A DNA stretch of 64,000 nucleotides, taken from contig BSBK01003567.1 in the NCBI GenBank assembly GCA_027943335.1, positions 124,001-188,000 on the forward strand. The letters run 5' to 3'. This DNA comes from Chamaecyparis obtusa. Lineage: Eukaryota; Streptophyta; Pinopsida; Cupressales; Cupressaceae. A program made the translations under genes and the position numbers. Of the stretch, positions 22,260 to 34,256 are shown in pieces (position 1 is the first letter of the stretch; each line of letters begins with the position of its first letter). The notes under the pieces are model-generated. The model did no database searches. It saw nothing but the letters and a program-made list of their open reading frames with translations, and was not told the DNA's origin.

Positions 22260-24253
22260 CCTCTTCTGAGATGATATACTTATTCTTTGATGTATATTAT
22301 GATGATTCATTTTTTATCTCGAGACATTGGGCTCACATTATTCTTTTATCAGTTGATGTTATTTGTGCTCTGATACTTGTTACACTTTTGATGGACTTTG
22401 ATTTCTTGATACTGATGATTTTGATGATGCTATGGACTCTGATTCCCAGTCCATAGATTTACTTTATATGATGTCATCATCTGTTGGACTTTATTTTCTA
22501 GGTGCTTGATATGATATGTTGATCTATATGATTCTATGTCTACATTCTTTATTTTTATGTTTTTCAAATGTAGTTTATGATATGAATGCACATGTTTAAT
22601 CTTCTATTGAAGTAAATGTTTGTCTTATTTATGACATAGAATGAATGGATGCATATGGCACATGGTTTAATGTTTTATGATGATGGTTTAATGATTAATG
22701 TTATGTGATGGTAATTATGGATGCATTTATTTGACAGTATGGATGTATGAAATGTAATGGATATAAGTGTAATGGAAAATGTGATGGATGTAGTTATGTA
22801 ATGTATGAAGTTGGATGATTTAATGATTAATGATATGAATGAGATAATGATGATCTTATATGTAAATGTAAATGACCTAACACTTATAATTCAATGTTTT
22901 AAATGGATGATTTTTTATGAATGCACCTAAATGAACAATGCAATGTACTACTGAGATGATTTTGAACATGCAATATTGTAGAATGAATGCAATGCAATAT
23001 TAGTAATGGTTAATGATGAATCAATGCAATTAAATGATGAAGATTAATCAATGGATGCAAACTAATGCAATGAAATTAATGCAATTATTTAAAGAGTGCA
23101 ACCTAATAAAAGATAATACATGAAAGAAACTAAATGTATGCAAACTAACGTGAATGCAATGTTAATTAAATTTAATGAAATGCAATGAATGTGATTTAAT
23201 GGAATGAATTAAAATGAATGTAAGTTAATGCACTACAATTTAAATGAACTTAATTTAATGTCCTAAATGGATGCAAGATTACCATGAATGAAATGAATTT
23301 TACAAATGCAATTAATCTAATGCAAGGCACCTTTTGTTTTTGAGTTGATTTTCATTTCCAACACATTCGATCACATGTAGTTTTTTATGTGCATTTTTTT
23401 TTTTATTTGATTTTTAATTTACTCCACCCCTTTTCTATTTTTCTCTATTCCAATTTATGTTTTCAGACTAAGAAAGGCAAATCACTTAAATGCATTTAAT
23501 CTAAGATGGATGCAGCTAGTTGTCACTATTCATAAAATAGCAAGCTTATATTCATCATTGAGGAATTTTGGAATCCTAAAATTAGTACAACCATCACTAG
23601 GTCAACCTTGATGATATGAATACCTCTTTCCTTTTTTGTTGCTTTTCCATTCTTGGTGCGACTATCAATGATTGAGACTAATCATGAGAGTACGAATACC
23701 AATTTCATTAGATTCTATGTTGCAAGTGGATTTTGGTATTATGATATTGAGCATCAAAATAGTCAAGGTATCCTTTTGCATAAACAAAAAAAGATCTCAA
23801 TTTTCCATATGTACATGTCCTCGATGATTCTTTGATGGTCATGTCTTTAGACAAATAATACATACTTTAAACTTTGATCTTAAGACAGTCATTCAGAAAC
23901 CCATAAAATATCATGCTTTCATCATAGCTTGTCTAGTTTAAAAACTTTCATCAATTCACTAGAAAGACATGATTTCATCAATCAATTCAACATTTAGAAA
24001 AAATTTGCATCATTTTTCAAATCCATAGTTCAAGTATAGTTCTATCCATTTCATACTTTTAATCCTAATAAATATAAGTGTCCTTGTGGAATCGTGGATC
24101 AAAATTTTGTGTTTGATTGAAATTTGGATTAGGATTTGGATTTGATTATGTAAGTGTTTTGATTTATGATTTGGTGTCAGATTGATTTTTTTTTTTGATG
24201 AATCCTTCATCCTTTAGAGTAGATTTTTCCCCCATGTTTGAAGTAAGTGTGTT
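22260..24253 (-). other. G1 3' region, low-complexity AATG/TGATG-rich DNA
   Basis: Non-coding stretch between the PMD tail and C2. From about 22600 to 23340 it is dominated by irregular AATG, ATGA and TGCAATG repeats, which produce spurious short frames. I see no gene. It continues across C2 into 32170. Confidence 0.55.
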
Positions 24254-24258
24254 ATGGG

Positions 24259-25756
24259 TGTTAATATGATTTAGAACAACAGAGAGCGGGGGTGAATCAG
24301 TTGCTCTTAGGTCCTGATGTATAAAACAATCTCAAAAACTTATCCTTAAATCAGATCCAAAACCAAAACAAACTTGGTCATCACTGATTCAATAATAGAA
24401 ACATCTAACAATGCAGTCCACTACCTAGCTGTAACTTAACTTGCAAAACATAGTAACATTCAAATCTAAACATTCACACAAGTATAAACACTAGGATTTA
24501 TAGTGGAAACCCAATCTTGGGAAAAACCACTTTGTAACATGATACTATTATTTTCACTCTTCTGAAGTGAGCTCGGTAAAAAGCCAACCCTATCAAAGGT
24601 TACAATACACACTGTCAGGTGTGACCCGGTTAAAGGATTTCAATCACCCTATTAAAAGTGAGCCTAGTCATAGGACTTACATACACTCTATTACAATGCA
24701 ACCTTGTTCAAAAGATTTAACATATGATTGTTAGGTCAACCTCTGTTAAAAGGATTTTGACTGTTACAATGGTTAGAAATTAGCAGCAATATTATCTAAA
24801 AATATACAACTCACTTTGCAAATATCAGATCCAATTTTGTACACTAATACTGGTTTACTAACTTTGAAACTTTTCCATTTCCATCTCTGATCTGCTCAGA
24901 AGTTTTCTTCAAGTAATCACCACACTTCTCCTTCAGCCTTTTCTACTTATTTAGTCAATAAAACTTTCTTCTTCCAGCATTCTTTGTTCACCATATACAT
25001 ACATATCACAATGCTTAGGTTCTCTTATATTTTCCTCAATTAGGTTAACTCATCTTTTGCTGCTCAATCTCAATTGTAGATCTTAGGGTTAGGTCAAATT
25101 CATTGAATCTACCCGCTTCATGTTCTTTGGCTCCTTTTCTAGAATCATCTCAAATCTCTTAAAGATTTACAATAAAACATTTTACAATGCATTTAATGCT
25201 TCCAAACAATCAATAAATAAAGTCAACACATTTTACATAATCCAAGAATTCAACAATGTCAGCTCCAAAATTAAATTCTCTTCAAATATAAAATTGTTGA
25301 TGCTCAGTTAATACTGTGATTGTTCACTCAGTCTTCATGTAGAGAAAGCTCGGTCATTACTAAAACTATTTCCTCAGCTTACATTGTCTTCCTCGACAAT
25401 TTACTGATGCTCGGTCAACACTATAATTTTGCTCGGCATCTACTAACTCAGTTGACACTAACATCACTCAGCTTAAACATGATTTTTCCATTCTTTTCTT
25501 GGTTAAGCCTACCAATTTAGTCTTCAGTCTTACTAAGATAAACAATACATTATCTCATCATAGTGCAACATAGTCAAGTATACTTTTTAGTATCAAGATA
25601 ACTCAACCTTTCCCTTAGGTGCTATTGTTACCAACCTTGCTTAGCCCCTTAGCAACACTCAAATAGATATATTACTTTCCTAAGTAGCAATAGTCTTACC
25701 AATTAACGTTTGACATCAATGACAATACAACAATTGTTTCAATGCAATTTCCAACA
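24259..25756 (-). repeat. C2 3' LTR (left copy)
   Basis: 1498 bp, direct repeat of 30670-32164. The 63-codon frame in the two copies (25120 and 31531) is conserved only because the LTRs are similar. Confidence 0.95.
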
Positions 25757-25772
25757 ATCTCCCTCTTTGGCA
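25757..25772 (-). other. C2 polypurine tract
   Basis: Minus-strand GCCAAAGAGGGAGAT abuts the 3' LTR (TGTTGGAAATTG). This is the typical copia plus-strand primer. Confidence 0.85.
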
Positions 25773-26416
25773 TTGATAGCAACACCACATTATATCACCT
25801 GAATAACACATGGATTACCAACCAATCCAAAAACTTATCTATCCATGAAATTTTTTTATTATATCCTTAGCTTCATTCTGATTCAGAATCATGTAAGCCT
25901 CACTTCTATGACCGTCAGAAGTATTTAGATCTCCCTCTATCCTGATTCTTCATTTTAGTTCATCAACCTTATCTTCAGTTCCATCAGTTCATCTCCCATT
26001 AGTTCATCATAGTTCATCAGTTCATCTCCCTCTTACTTTTTAGTATCATGTGTTATCATATCAGTTCATTCTCCCTCTTTAACAAAAATGCCAAAGCAGC
26101 AACTAAAACATACATCCATCAGATGTAGATAATATATGTGCAACTCATTGTTTCTCCCTCTATCATCTTGCGTATGACTGATTCCTTGTCTTTGCTTCTC
26201 TTCACAACTCTAGGCCAGCCCTAAAGTGTGACAATCTTCTGCATCAATTTGTCAAATTTTCTGTTTAGCACATTTGATGTAGTGCTCCTAGCTTGTCTAG
26301 GCAGCCTCAATTAGGGGAAGAACCCCTAATTGACTTCTCAAATACTCATGAGCTTCTCTGGGTAAAGCTTTAGTGAATATGTCTTCTAATTATTCTTTTG
26401 TATTCACATATTTTAT

Positions 26417-26940
26417 TCAGACTTCTTTATCTTGTACCAATTCTCTCAAGTAGTGATAGTTGATTGCAATGTGCTTGGTCTTAGTGTGCATTACTGGATT
26501 CTTAGAAATATTGATAGCACTTGTGTTGTCATAGAAAATAATAATAGGTTCAATGATTTCTTCTTTCATGCCTATCAAAAATTGTTTTATCCATACCAAG
26601 TTTGAACAGTTTACTATAGCAGCAACATACTCGACCTCGGCAGTAGATTGGGAAATGAAATTTTGTTTCTTGCTTGTCCAGGAGACTAATCTCTATCCAA
26701 GAAAGAAAGCTCCACCACTTGTACTCTTTTTGTCATCTACATTTCCTGCCCAATCAGCATCTGTATAAACTCGGAGTTCAAATTTGTCATCCTTCTTATA
26801 ATATAGACCATAGTCAGCAGTTCCTTTCAAGTATCTCATAATTATTTTCACAGCCATCATATGTGTTTCCTTAGGATTGGCAGAGAATCTTGCCACAATC
26901 CCAATAGCTAATGCAATATCTAGTCTGCTATGTATAGCAT
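26417..26940 (-). pseudogene. C2 RNase H, broken
   Basis: Minus-strand fragments: MARFSANPKETHMMAVKIIM and RYLKGTADYGLYY, YTDADWAGNVDDKKSTSGGAFF (the first acidic residues of copia RNase H), then after a break DNTSAINISKNPVMHTKTKH and a LRELVQDKEV end. The block between the two frames holds a stop within the SWTSKKQ region. Role: RNase H of the polyprotein. Identity is certain, function lost. Confidence 0.9.
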
Positions 26941-27783
26941 ACTACAATTTTCCAATCATGGATCTGTACAAAGTCTGATTCACTTCTGCAACATCATCAT
27001 TCTTAGATAACTTTTGTCTAGTAACCATAGGAGTTCCCACTGGTTTAGCATCTTCCATCCAAAAAATTTTCAGTATTTCATTAACATACTTAGACTATGT
27101 AATGAAAATTCCATTCTTCCTCTGATATAATTGTAAACCAACAAAGAATTTGATATCACCAAACATACTCATTTCAAATTCAGTTTGCATTTCATTTGAG
27201 AAACTTCTACATAATGCATCTTGTCCACCAAAAATAATGTCATCCACAAATATTTTTGCCAATAGGATACCTTTACCTTCTTCATCCTTCATGTACAGAT
27301 TGCTTGTGTCATTTGTTCTTGAAAATCCAATCTATATCAAGTAACTGTGCAACCTTTCATACCATGCTCTGGGAGCTTGCTTCAATCCATATAATGCTTT
27401 GTTCAGTTTGCACACCATGTGTCTTCTATTTGGATCAATAAAACCTTCTAGTTGTTCTATGTAAAAAATTTCTTCTAGTATACATTAAAAAATGCAGACT
27501 TGACATCCATTTGATATACCTTGAAATCTTTATAAGCAACATATGCAAGCAAAGTTCTTACTCCTTCCAATCTAGCTACATGGGAAAATGTCTCCCCATA
27601 ATCTATTCCTTCTTCTTGTGTGTAGCCTTTGCATATTAGCCTAGCTTTGTTCCTAGTGATTTCACCATTTTCATTCATCTTATTTTGAAACACCCACTTT
27701 GTTCCTATAACATTCTTGTTTTCAGGTCTCAGTACCAAAGTCCAAGTATCATTCTTCTCAATCTGGTCAATTTCTTCATTCAT
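26941..27783 (-). pseudogene. C2 reverse transcriptase, broken
   Basis: 27783-27475 gives the N-terminal half: NDTWTLVLRPENKNVIGTKW, ARLICKGYTQEEGIDY and YQMDVKSAFFN with the first catalytic Asp. 27292-27095 gives LLAKIFVDDIIFGG with the Asp-Asp box, and MFGDIKFFVGLQLYQ. A stop and frame break separate them near 27290-27475, and another follows at 27094. A family-typical copia polymerase with catalytic residues kept but the frame interrupted. Confidence 0.92.
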
Positions 27784-28066
27784 TTCTTGTATCTAGTCTT
27801 CATTCTCCAATGCTTCTCTAGTTGTCTTCAGTTCAAATTCACATAGTAGACATGTTGGATCCTTAGTCTTACTTCTGGTCTGGATTCTAGTATCTTTGTC
27901 TCCAATTATCTATTCAGGCTTATGATGTCTTCTTACATTTTGCCAAAATAGGTTCAGCTATTCTCTCCTCTATTTCATCATGTTCCTCAACAATATTGTT
28001 AGATTCAACTTTAGAATGCTCGGCAACCTCTTCCTGATACTCAACATCATTTTTTTGTAGCTCGGC

Positions 28067-28495
28067 ATGTTCTTGTTCTCTCTTGGCACTATTTTCCTGA
28101 CGCTCGGTAGCTTCTGTCTATCACTCGGCATTGCTTACCCAAGACTCAGCATCAGGTGCAAGTCTGTTACTTGCCTCTTCTTCTTCTTCAATGTACACAA
28201 AAGATCTATAATCTTCTGGTTCTCTTTTTCTATCAGCTTCATTTCTTTCTGCATACTCATCAATTTTGACATTCACACTTTCCACAATTTTGTTAGTGTT
28301 AAAATTCAAACACTTATAATCTTTACTTTTTGTGGAGTACCCTAGGAATATGCCTTCATCACTCTTAGCATCAAACTTTCCATTCCTAGTGTCTTTTAGT
28401 ATATAGCACTTACTTCCAAAGATTCTAAAGTATTTAACACTTAGTGCATGCCCATGCCATAGTTCATAGGGTGTCAGATTTGTACCTTTCTTGAT
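28067..28495 (-). pseudogene. C2 integrase C-terminus and linker
   Basis: After a stop at the end of the upstream frame the sequence continues as TPYELWHGHALSVKYFRIFG, IFLGYSTKSKDYKCLN and a Glu-rich tract (28121-28200). These are the usual integrase C-terminal landmarks followed by a variable acidic linker before the polymerase. Confidence 0.8.
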
Positions 28496-29515
28496 CTATA
28501 CCTGGTTAAGAGTGTAGATAGCAGTGCTTATAGCTTCTTTCCAATATTTTTGTACCACATTCTTTTCAATCATCAATGTCCTTGCACAATCCAAGATAGA
28601 TCTATTTCGCCTTTCTACTATACCATTCTGTGGAGATGTTCTAGGTGCAGACATCTGTCTTTTAATACCTCTATCATTGCAAAAAAGATTAAATTCATTT
28701 GATGTAAATTCTCCACCTCGGTCAGATCTAAGACATTTTAGGTTCCTACCTGTCTCCTTTTCAACCTTAGCCAAATATAACTTAAAGGATTGAAAAGCTT
28801 CAGATTTTTCTTTTAGAAACATCACATGCATCATCCTAGTATGATCATCAACAAATAATATAAAGTATCTAGCACCACAGTAACTTTGTACACCCATAGG
28901 TCCACAAAGGTCAGTATGAACCAAATCTAAAATGTTTTTAGAAGTAAAGGATTTGCTCTTGAAACTTGACTTTTTCATTTTTCCTAATTGGCATTCCTTG
29001 CACATCACATTCTCAGGTTTCTTCAATCTAGGTAGACCTCTTACCTTTTTCTTCTTACTTATCTCTACCAGATTATCAAAGTTAACATGACACAACATTT
29101 TATGCCATAACCAACTATCATCAAGTTGTGCAATTAAACATGTTTCTTCAGATAGGTCAAGATAGAACAAATTACCTCTAGTTTGATCTCCACTTCCAAT
29201 CAATTCTTCAATAGCATCAAATATTTTAGCTTGCTTGTGATGAAATTCCACTTGGTAACCAGTTTTGTTAAGCTGAGCAACACTTAACAAATTATAATTA
29301 AGACCTTCAACCCAATATGCATTTTCACAAGATATCTTATTAGTTAGTTTAATCAAACCTTTTCCTCTAACAGGACATGGTGCATCATTACCAAATTTTA
29401 CACTTTTACCTCTATAATGATGTAAGGTCTTGAACTTATTTTTGTCACCAATCATGTGATGTGAACAGCCACTGTCAAAAATCAATTTATCATTCTTGTT
29501 CACATAGGATATCAA
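28496..29515 (-). CDS. C2 protease end, pre-integrase domain and integrase core
   Basis: An open 339-codon frame. LIFDSGCSHHMIG near residue 12 is the copia protease active site (Asp-Ser-Gly). WHKMLCHVNFDNL with downstream CKECQLGK (about 136-180) is the His-Cys zinc-binding GAG-pre-integrase domain. The integrase core has HTDLCGPM, LRSDRGGEF and SPQNGIVERRNRS, so the Asp, Asp and Glu catalytic residues are all present. This enzyme inserts the cDNA into chromosomal DNA and leaves 5-base duplications. The upstream start is not a real start; the part belongs to a longer gag-pol polyprotein, and the frame overlaps the Cys-knuckle frame at 29512. It is the best preserved catalytic segment in the window. 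Confidence 0.92.
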   Translation of the reverse strand: MISYVNKNDKLIFDSGCSHHMIGDKNKFKTLHHYRGKSVKFGNDAPCPVRGKGLIKLTNKISCENAYWVEGLNYNLLSVAQLNKTGYQVEFHHKQAKIFDAIEELIGSGDQTRGNLFYLDLSEETCLIAQLDDSWLWHKMLCHVNFDNLVEISKKKKVRGLPRLKKPENVMCKECQLGKMKKSSFKSKSFTSKNILDLVHTDLCGPMGVQSYCGARYFILFVDDHTRMMHVMFLKEKSEAFQSFKLYLAKVEKETGRNLKCLRSDRGGEFTSNEFNLFCNDRGIKRQMSAPRTSPQNGIVERRNRSILDCARTLMIEKNVVQKYWKEAISTAIYTLNQV

Positions 29516-29940
29516 TGCATTTTCTCATCCTCATCATATTCATCTTTCATTGCCACATAGACTACCTCAATTTTAAAATCATCACTATCAATGTCAGTCT
29601 CTTTTTCAGCAATGTAACAAGATTTCTTACCTTTTCCCTTGTAGTCTATGTTCCATCGATAGCTTCTATCATCTTTTCTATCTTTGTGTTTGCTTTTTCT
29701 TTCATCATCTATATCCTTCCTATTAGGACATCTAGCAGCTATATGACCAACTTTATTACATGCAAAGCATATAATAGGGAGTTTACCTTTATACTTTCCT
29801 TTTCCCCTTCTTAGTCTTCTAGCCATAAGAGCTTCTAGATCTTCTAGGTCTTCATCAGAAGTGTCACTGTCACTGTCACTTTCACTATCACTTTCACTTT
29901 CACTTTCACTGATGCATCTTTCTTTTTCTTTCTTTGGCTT
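29512..29940 (-). pseudogene. C2 gag C-terminus: Cys knuckle and Ser/Asp/Glu repeat
   Basis: CFACNKVGHIAARC fits the retroviral-type C-x2-C-x4-H-x4-C zinc knuckle that packages RNA. Upstream, 29862-29911 is a hexamer-like repeat that encodes alternating Ser and Asp/Glu. Downstream, basic segments (KHKDRKDD) lead to the protease. A stop near 29940 separates it from the main gag frame. Confidence 0.85.
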
Positions 29941-29952
29941 ATTCAGAACTAG

Positions 29953-30609
29953 CTATGACTTAAAAGTAGATTCAACATTTCCAATGCTTCCAACAATGAA
30001 ATTATCATAGTTAGAGAGTTCAAAATTAGTCATCTTACCAACCAAACTTTCCAAAGTAAGCACATTAGTAGAGTTACATCTAGATTCCTGAATAGCTAAG
30101 ATCTTAATAGCATATATAGGATGCAGGGTTCTTAGTACTTTCCCAATTATAGTTTCATCATCAATAACCCCATTTTCTCTTCTAATAGCGTTCACAACTT
30201 TTATTCTACCACAATATTGTGCAATGTTTTCACCTTCTTGCATTCTCATTTCATCAAACTTACCTCTAAGACTCTCGGCCTTTGCTTTCAGCACATTCAA
30301 GTCACCACCATAGATCCTCACAAGAGTGTCCCACATATCCTTAGTAGTGGTACAGTCCTTAATGTCCTCAAATTTTGGATAGCTTAGAGCAGATGCAATT
30401 TCTAGCATTGCCTGATTATGTTCTTGCTTAGCTCTCATTTCTTTGGCAGTCAAAGGTGTGATAGGTGAGACATAATTATTCTCAATGTAGTACTTTGCCG
30501 AGTCACCAATACCGGCCAAGTGCAACTTCATCAAGTTTTGCCATGCAGGGAAATTTTCCTTGTTCAGCTTTGATACCTCCTTCTTATACATCCTGATCAT
30601 TTTCTTCAA
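29953..30609 (-). CDS. C2 Gag (capsid-like) N-terminal part
   Basis: A 218-codon frame starting about 60 bases inside the 5' LTR. LNKENFPAWQNLMKLHLAG is the start typical of copia Gag. Then EHNQAMLEIASALS, TTKDMWDTLVRIYG, RGKFDEMRMQEGENIAQYC and a VLRTLHPIYAIKI segment follow the UBN2-type gag order. Gag forms the particle in which reverse transcription occurs. The frame ends shortly before the Ser/Asp repeat. ATG at 30609 has little room for an alternative, since the primer site is at 30656-30667. Confidence 0.88.
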   Translation of the reverse strand: MKKMIRMYKKEVSKLNKENFPAWQNLMKLHLAGIGDSAKYYIENNYVSPITPLTAKEMRAKQEHNQAMLEIASALSYPKFEDIKDCTTTKDMWDTLVRIYGGDLNVLKAKAESLRGKFDEMRMQEGENIAQYCGRIKVVNAIRRENGVIDDETIIGKVLRTLHPIYAIKILAIQESRCNSTNVLTLESLVGKMTNFELSNYDNFIVGSIGNVESTFKS

Positions 30610-30655
30610 GCCCCTTTAAACTTGATATCTATCAACAATAATAATAAGCAACAAA

Positions 30656-30667
30656 GCTCTGATACCA
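30656..30667 (-). other. C2 primer-binding site (tRNA-iMet)
   Basis: TGGTATCAGAGC on the minus strand, complementary to the 3' end of initiator Met tRNA, two bases from the 5' LTR. Confidence 0.95.
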
Positions 30668-30669
30668 AT

Positions 30670-32164
30670 TGTTAATATGATTTAGAACAACAAAGAGGGG
30701 GGGTGAATCAGTTGTTCTCAGGTCTTGATGTATAAAACAATCTCAAAAACTTATCCTTAAATCAGATCCAAAACCAAAACAAACTCAATCATCACTGATT
30801 CAATAATAGAAACATCTTACAATGCAGTCCACTACCTAGTTGTAACTTAACTTGCAAAACATAGTAATGTTCAAATCTAAACATTCACACAAGTATAAAC
30901 ACCAGGATTTATAATGGAAACCCAATCTTGGGAAAAACCACTTTGTAACATGCTACTATTATTTTCACTCTTCTGAAGTGAGCTCAGTAAAAAGCCAACC
31001 CTATCAAAGGTTACAATACACACTATCAGGTGTGACCCGGTTAAAGGATTTCAATCACCCTGTTAAAAGTGAGCCTAGTCATAGGACTTACATACACTCC
31101 ATTAGAATGCAACCTTGTTCAAAGGATTTAACATATGACTATTAGGTCAACCTCTGTTAAAAGGATTTTGACTATTACAATGGTTAGAAAGTAGCAGCAG
31201 TATTATCTAAAAATATACAACTCACTTTGCAAATATCAGATCCGATTCCGTACACTAATGCCGGTTTAATAACTGTGAAACTTTTCCATTTCCATCTCTG
31301 ATCTGCTCGGAACTTTTCTTCAAGCAATCACCACACTTCTCCTTCAGCCTTTTCTACTTATTTAGTCAATAAAACTTTCTTCTTCCAGCATTCTCTGTTC
31401 ACCATGTACATACATATCACAATGCTCAGGTTCCCTTATATTTTCCTCAATTAGGTTAACTCATCTTTTGCTGCTCAATCTCAATCTTAGATCTTAGGGT
31501 TAGGTCAGATTCATTAAATCTACCTGCTTCATGTTCTTTGGCTCCTTTTCTAGAATCATCTCAAATCTCTTAAATATTTACAATAAAACATTTTACAATG
31601 CATTTAATGCTTCCAAACAATCAATAAATAAAGTCAACACATTTTACATAATCCAAGAATTCAACAATGTCGGCTCCAAAATTAAATTCTCTTCAAATAT
31701 AAAATTGTTGATGCTTGGTTAATACTGTGATTGTTCACTCGATCTTCATGTAGAAAGCTTGGTCATTACTAAAACTATTTCCTCGGTTACACTATCTTTC
31801 TTGGCAACTTACTGATGCTCGGTCGACACTATAATTTTTCTCGGCATCTACTAACTTGGTCGACACTAACATCACTCGGCTTAAACATGATTTTTCCATT
31901 CTTTTCTCGGTTAAGCCTACCAATTTAGTCTTCAGTCTTACTAAGATAAACAATACATTATCTCATCATAGTGCAACATAGTCAAGTACACTTTGTAGTA
32001 TCAAGATAACTCAACCTTTCCCTTAGGTGCTATTGTTACCAACCTTGCTTAGCCCCTTAGTAACACTCAAATAGATATAGTACTTTCCTAAGTAGCAATA
32101 GTCTTACCAATTAAGGTTTGACATCAATGACAATACAACAATTGTTTCAATGCAGTTTCCAACA
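30670..32164 (-). repeat. C2 5' LTR (right copy)
   Basis: 1495 bp, direct repeat of 24259-25756, followed by ATGGG (32165-32169). Confidence 0.95.
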
Positions 32165-32169
32165 ATGGG

Positions 32170-32758
32170 ACCTGGGACAATTTGAAAATTGGATTGGTGA
32201 CGAAACCTTTAGGTACTTACAAATGCAACTATGGGGTTTTATTATGCAATATATACAAATACTGGTGAATGCAATATTTACAAGGATGACCACTAGGCAT
32301 GACACTAAATTGGACTTTCAATGGCGCTTGTTTACCAGGTTTTCACTGATTGAATGGATTTTCTCTTTTTTCTATTTTTCAAGCTTTTTTCCTTTTTTTG
32401 CTACCAAGGTCCCTATTTGCTAGGTTATCACCAAGGCACTTTTTATCTTTTTCGATATATTTTTTTTTATATTTTCTCTCTTTTCAATTTGTTTTGGTTT
32501 AAATATCATCAAGGTGCCTATTTACTAGGTTTTCACCAAGACAACATCTTTTTGAGGATCATTTTTTAATGTTTTTAGCTATCTTCAAGCTCAATTTTCT
32601 ACTATTTTTGGTCTTTTCTGCATTTCTGATTTATTTTATCTTTTCTTCTTTTTAATGTTTTTGGTATTTTCAAGATCTCTTTTGACTATATACAATAAAT
32701 AGGATGCTCTCTCATCTAATTTTTTGATACTCTTTTTCTCTATCCCTCTTCAATTGCT
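32170..32758 (-). other. G1 sequence just after the integrase
   Basis: T-rich region 3' of the G1 integrase stop (element orientation). CACCAAG and CTAGGTT-type short repeats recur (ACCAGGTTTTCAC, TAGGTTATCACCAAGG, TAGGTTTTCACCAAG). Two plus-strand frames here (32118-32569) are Phe-rich artefacts. Confidence 0.5.
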
Positions 32759-34251
32759 TCATGTGTAGAACCTTTTCAAGTGTATATTGTTTATTGGTTC
32801 TTGCAACTCTTCTCCTTCACAATCAGCTAGTTTGTAAGTGTCAGTGCCTAAAGACAAAGTGATCACAAAAGGTCCTAACCAGTTTGCTTCCCATTTTCCT
32901 TTCTTCTCCCTTTTTGCTTGATTCTTGGGGTTTTCTCGCAAAACTAGGTCACCTATTTGGAATGCCCTCAGTTTAATATGCGTGTTATAGTTTCTGGTCA
33001 TTCGATTTTGATACACTTTTAATTGATCAAAATCTTGTTGTTTTCTTTCATCTAGCAGCTCTATTTCATGTAAGCTAGCAACTCTATAGTCTTCTTCACT
33101 TAGTAAACCATGCAATGAGACTCTTAAAGAAGGAATTTCTACCTCCAAAGGTAAAACTACTTCTGCTCCATAGACTAGGGAAAATGGTGTAGCTCCTGTT
33201 GGCGTTCTAATACTCATTCTATAAGCCCACATAGTAGGGTTTATTTAAATGTGCCAATCTCTTCCTAAATTATCCACAGTTCTCTTCAATATTTTTAGGA
33301 TGTTCTTGTTTGTAGCTTCTGCTTCTCCATTACCTTGTGGGTACTATATCAAAGATGAGTGATGTACCATATGAAATTTTGCACATAGTTCTTTCAAATC
33401 TTTATTTTTTAAATGTTTTTCATTATCTGTTATGATGGCATGAGGAACACCATATCTATAGATTATGTGATTTAATATGAATAAGGATATCTGCTTTCAT
33501 GTGGCAGTAGATAAGGGTATAGCTTCCACTATTTAGTAAAATACTATGTTGTAGTAATGATGAATTTATGTCCATTTGAGGATGGTGGATAAATCATACC
33601 TATCAAATCCAAACCCCATTGATAGAAGGTCCAAGGTGTTTTCATAGGATGAAGCTCTTATGTTGGTATGTGGATCAATTTCCCATGATATTGACATTTA
33701 CGACAGGTTTTTGCAAAGTGTCAAGCATCCTTTTCCATAGAAGGCCAAAAATATCCTATCTTATGAATGTTCTTAGCTAGGGTTAAACCATTTGAATGTG
33801 ACCCACAAATCCCCTTGTGAATTTCTTGTAAGGCTATGGTTGATTCCTCTTTCTCTCGACACCTTAGAAGCATTCCACCTAGAATTTTGTGATACAACGT
33901 GTCGGCTACCAAGGTGTAGTGAGAGGCTAGTTGGATAAAGCTTTTCTTTTGATTTTTTATTTCTAGTTTGGTCTATGGGCAATATTTGGTTTTTCAAGTA
34001 GGTGTAAATGGCTCCATACCAAGGTGATTCATGTCCTATTAGTAAACAAATGGTATGAGGATGGGAAAGGTCAAATGCAGGTTGCTCAAATTATTTTACC
34101 AAGAATTCATATCTAGCACTTTGATCTAGTATTTGGAGAAGTGATGCCAACATATCCATTGCATCTGCTACTTTATTCTTATCCCTCGGCACTAGCTCAA
34201 ATGTGATTTGAGTGAAGTATTTCTTAATATTCTCAATCATGTTCATGTATG
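32759..34251 (-). pseudogene. G1 integrase (with end of second RNase H), degenerate
   Basis: From 34251 downward: the tail of the second RNase H (YFTQITFEL), a variable spacer, the His-Cys zinc-binding domain (EIHKGICGSHSNGLTLAKNI, with GYFWPSMEKDA and CRKCQ), a decayed catalytic core starting WGLDLIGM with several stops (33240-33720), then MWAYRMSIRTPTGATPFSLV and YGAEVVLPLEVEIPS, FQIGDLVLRE, GKWEANWLGPFVI and a LKRFYT end. This order is diagnostic of Ty3/gypsy integrases. The zinc domain and C-terminus are readable, the core is dead. N2 separates it from the rest of pol. Confidence 0.88.
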
Positions 34252-34256
34252 GTATC

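Larger units (their letters stand above)
24259..32164 (-). mobile_element. C2: well-preserved Ty1/copia element in the G1 3' region
   Basis: LTRs at 24259-25756 and 30670-32164 (about 1.5 kb) start TGTTAATATG and end TTTCCAACA. They are about 95% identical over 290 bases counted by hand. The flanks are perfect ATGGG duplicates at 24254-24258 and 32165-32169. A tRNA-iMet primer site is two bases from the right LTR and a purine tract touches the left. Minus-strand order is gag, Cys knuckle, protease, integrase, RT, RNase H. With about 5% LTR divergence it is the least decayed copy here, but RT and RNase H are broken. Confidence 0.95.

Noticed and set aside
29862..29911. Possible short-repeat CRISPR-like array
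   Set aside because: The hexamer units have no spacers and lie within a gag coding frame of a plant retroelement.
32118..32569. Phe-rich plus-strand frames
   Set aside because: Products of T-rich non-coding G1 DNA; no domain and opposite to the element's coding direction.
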